Below, in pieces: positions 5,758 to 7,143 of a stretch of 7,143 nucleotides of DNA. The notes under the pieces are model-generated. The model made no database searches and had not been told where the DNA came from. It saw nothing but the letters and a program-made list of their open reading frames with translations. Within the stretch, counting starts at the first letter, position 1, and each line of letters begins with the position of its first letter. The position numbers and the translations under genes are program-made. The DNA comes from DATGZX01 sp035296965. Lineage in GTDB: Bacteria; Planctomycetota; Planctomycetia; Gemmatales; Gemmataceae. The stretch is from positions 1 through 7,143 of the forward strand of contig DATGZX010000020.1 of NCBI GenBank assembly GCA_035296965.1. The letters are read 5' to 3'.

Positions 5758-6744
5758 TTAGTCTTGAGAGGCTGCTGGCGTGGTTTTAGTTTTTGCTGCA
5801 ATGATCAATGGTTTTAGGGCACGGACAGAGACGCCCAGGGTACCGCCGGAGAAGCCGTCGATGTACGCCGCGTTGACACCGATTACCTCGCCTTGCGAGT
5901 TGAACACCGGGCCGCCGCTGCCGCCGTGGGCGGTGGGCGCGTCGTAGATGAGTTTGTCGCCGACTATATCTCCCAAATGCCCGCAGGTCGAGGAGGGGCG
6001 GATCAGCGAGAGCGCGGCCAGTTCGTTGGCGGCGCCTTGGTCGTCGCGGCGGTAGGCCAGCCGGTCGTAGACGGCGGGGGGTGATTTCGCCACCATGCCC
6101 AGCACCCCCATGGGATATCCAACCACGGCGACCAACTCTCCGGGATTTGGGATATCGGCAGCCAGAGGTAGCGGCCGAAGCTGATGCACGGCCTGCGTGT
6201 CCTCGATGCGGAGGACGGCCAAGTCTCCCTGCGCCGACAGCACCGCTGGGGTGATGTTCACCGGCGTGGGCAGGCCGGGAAAGAAGGCCAACAGCTTTTC
6301 CAGCCGCGGCGTTGCACCTTTGCGGATCAACAGGGTCGACTGGGGATCTTCGTACCAGGGCTGGGCGACATGACGATTGGTCGCGAGCAGCCCGTCGGAG
6401 ACGACGAAGCCGGTGCCAGAAATGCGCGCGCGGAATTCGGGTTGGTGGCCTGGGAATCCAACCTGGTAGATACCAAAGATGTAGCAGATGGAATTGCGGT
6501 AGCGGTGCAGGACCAGCGCGGGCATAGCTTGCTCTTGTTGGAGTTGCTGCACTTCGCGCGAGAGTTGCTGCACTTGCTTCTGGAGATCGTTCTTCCTCGG
6601 CAGATCGATGGGCCGCGCAGCGGGGTAATAGCGGACCATCAGAATCACGCCTGCTAGCAAGCACACTCCCAGCACAGTTTCGAGCATGCGCTGCCAGAGG
6701 GTGCAGACTGGTTCTTCCCGAATTTGTGGGTCGCTTTCCGCCAT
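5758..6744 (-). CDS. Membrane-anchored trypsin-like serine protease (HtrA/DegP-type, no PDZ)
   Basis: A 328-residue protein. A short cytosolic N terminus (1-18) is followed by one membrane segment at about 20-39 (MLETVLGVCLLAGVILMVRY). Next comes a glutamine-rich heptad stretch at 53-72 (LQKQVQQLSREVQQLQQEQ) likely to form a coiled coil. The chymotrypsin-fold protease domain spans about 80-315, with GTGFVVSDGLLATNRHV (H125), QGDLAVLRI (D174) and the active-site loop GGSGGPVF (S276), so the catalytic triad is complete. It should act in the periplasm on envelope or secreted proteins. HtrA family members normally have one or two PDZ domains after the protease domain; here the protein ends soon after it, in a polar tail. 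There are two extra-looking cysteines in the domain (C87, C254). The start at ATG 6744 has AAGG six bases upstream. Substrate is unknown; it is transcribed alone. Confidence 0.9.
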   Translation of the reverse strand: MAESDPQIREEPVCTLWQRMLETVLGVCLLAGVILMVRYYPAARPIDLPRKNDLQKQVQQLSREVQQLQQEQAMPALVLHRYRNSICYIFGIYQVGFPGHQPEFRARISGTGFVVSDGLLATNRHVAQPWYEDPQSTLLIRKGATPRLEKLLAFFPGLPTPVNITPAVLSAQGDLAVLRIEDTQAVHQLRPLPLAADIPNPGELVAVVGYPMGVLGMVAKSPPAVYDRLAYRRDDQGAANELAALSLIRPSSTCGHLGDIVGDKLIYDAPTAHGGSGGPVFNSQGEVIGVNAAYIDGFSGGTLGVSVRALKPLIIAAKTKTTPAASQD

Positions 6745-7003
6745 TGAGGACCTTGCAGGCTGCGCCGGCGGCGATTGGAGGAGAATGCTGATCCGGTTGC
6801 CTTCAGCTCTGAGGCTCTATTCTGCGCTTGAGGATGTGCAGTTCCTACGGTACGGAGGACGATGAACCAGTGGAGCAGGCATGGTTTTGCGGCTGCCATT
6901 TTTTCCCAGAATGGGACGCGAGTTTAGTGTTTAGTACCGGGCACCCCCTCACCCTGTTGCCTGCAAAATTTAGAAAACAAACGATCTAATTTGCGACTAT
7001 GTG
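6745..7003. other. Intergenic stretch between protease gene and insertion sequence
   Basis: I find no convincing gene here; short frames on both strands lack family features and ribosome binding sites. The protease promoter must lie here on the minus strand, but no clear -35/-10 pair stands out. Near the right end, GCAAAATTTAGA (about 6963-6974) and TCTAATTTGC (about 6985-6994) form an imperfect AT-rich inverted repeat unlike the GC-rich surroundings. Confidence 0.5.
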
Positions 7004-7027
7004 CTAGTGTAGTGTCCAGCAAATAAC

Positions 7028-7056
7028 TTGACATATAATCTGGCCTGCCCCACAAT
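7028..7056 (+). promoter_or_regulatory. Possible transposase promoter
   Basis: A consensus TTGACA (7028-7033) is followed after 17 bp by CACAAT (7051-7056), which would start transcription close to the ATG at 7062. A perfect TATAAT also directly abuts the TTGACA (7034-7039) but has no good -35 at the right distance. Which -10 is used is not clear. Confidence 0.4.
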
Positions 7057-7061
7057 GGGCC

Positions 7062-7143
7062 ATGCCTCGTTCCAAACCGCCTCTTCCTTTATCCCCCGAG
7101 CAGCGACAACAGATGGAGCAGTGGCTGGCCGCGCCCGGGACGC
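7062..7143 (+). CDS. IS630-family transposase, N-terminal fragment (cut by window edge)
   Basis: ATG 7062 opens a frame of 27 codons to the right edge: MPRSKPPLPLSPEQRQQMEQ then WLAAPGT. The pattern of a short basic lead, L-S-P-E-Q-R and an amphipathic helix ending W-L is typical of the N-terminal helix-turn-helix part of IS630-type transposases, which later carry a DDE catalytic domain. No Shine-Dalgarno sequence is visible. TGGCC (7041-7045) and GGCCA (7058-7062) can pair over the start codon, which could limit translation. Only the first tenth or less of the usual length is visible, so whether the gene is intact is unknown. Confidence 0.6.
   Translation, partial: MPRSKPPLPLSPEQRQQMEQWLAAPGT

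Larger units (their letters stand above)
7004..7143 (+). mobile_element. Left end of a probable IS630-family insertion sequence (continues past edge)
   Basis: The transposase start is preceded by a short leader beginning CTAGTGTAGTGTCCAGC. IS630 elements insert at TA, and TA occurs at 7005-7006 and 7010-7011, so the tip is probably at one of these. The right end is outside the window, so the terminal inverted repeat cannot be confirmed. The family call rests on the transposase N terminus. Confidence 0.55.

Noticed and set aside
5786..6664. 292-codon minus-strand frame overlapping the protease gene
   Set aside because: Arginine/alanine-rich product of a shifted frame; the overlapping frame has the full protease triad.
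6654..6899. 81-codon minus-strand frame upstream of the protease
   Set aside because: Overlaps the protease start in another frame, with no ribosome binding site or domain.

Overview
The window looks like chromosomal DNA from a moderately GC-rich bacterium, most likely an Acidobacteriota member (Terriglobia/Koribacter-like). This rests on protein style and on intergenic repeats of the GTCATCCTGA...GAAGGATCT type that I associate with that group; it is inference, since no marker gene is present. Genes are mostly short, independent units on both strands.

Layout. (1) 1-674, minus: 5' part of a secreted protein with at least two complete BON domains and the start of a third, running off the left edge. 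(2) 862-1329, plus: a MarR-family regulator divergent from it; a perfect 14-bp palindrome (758-771) lies between them and is a candidate operator. (3) 1370-2704, minus: purB, adenylosuccinate lyase, convergent with the first MarR gene and starting at GTG. Its leader carries a 50-bp near-perfect palindrome (2726-2775) made of two inverted hairpin units. (4) 2971-5286, plus: a two-gene operon of a second MarR regulator and a CLC-family chloride channel/transporter with tandem CBS domains. The promoter (TTGAGT, 16 bp, TATAAT) is so close to the ATG that the mRNA should be leaderless, and a 9-3-9 inverted repeat sits just upstream of the -35. The CLC has unusual residues at three of the four positions that define classical Cl-/H+ exchangers. 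(5) 5306-5681: a short GIY-YIG nuclease gene bounded by two inverted hairpin repeats whose stems differ in sequence but keep pairing. The nuclease appears to lack about 20-25 internal residues. (6) 5758-6744, minus: a membrane-anchored trypsin-like (HtrA/DegP-type) protease with a coiled-coil stalk and no PDZ domain. (7) about 7004 to the right edge: the left end of an insertion sequence, probably IS630 family, with the first 27 codons of its transposase.

How it fits together. Purine synthesis (purB) is housekeeping. BON protein and anchored protease are envelope functions. The MarR2-CLC pair is a self-contained, probably autoregulated anion-transport module. The most interesting signals are the GIY-YIG gene with inverted, covarying hairpin ends, which resembles in logic a REP/RAYT-type repeat-plus-nuclease system, and the separate REP-like doublet in front of purB.
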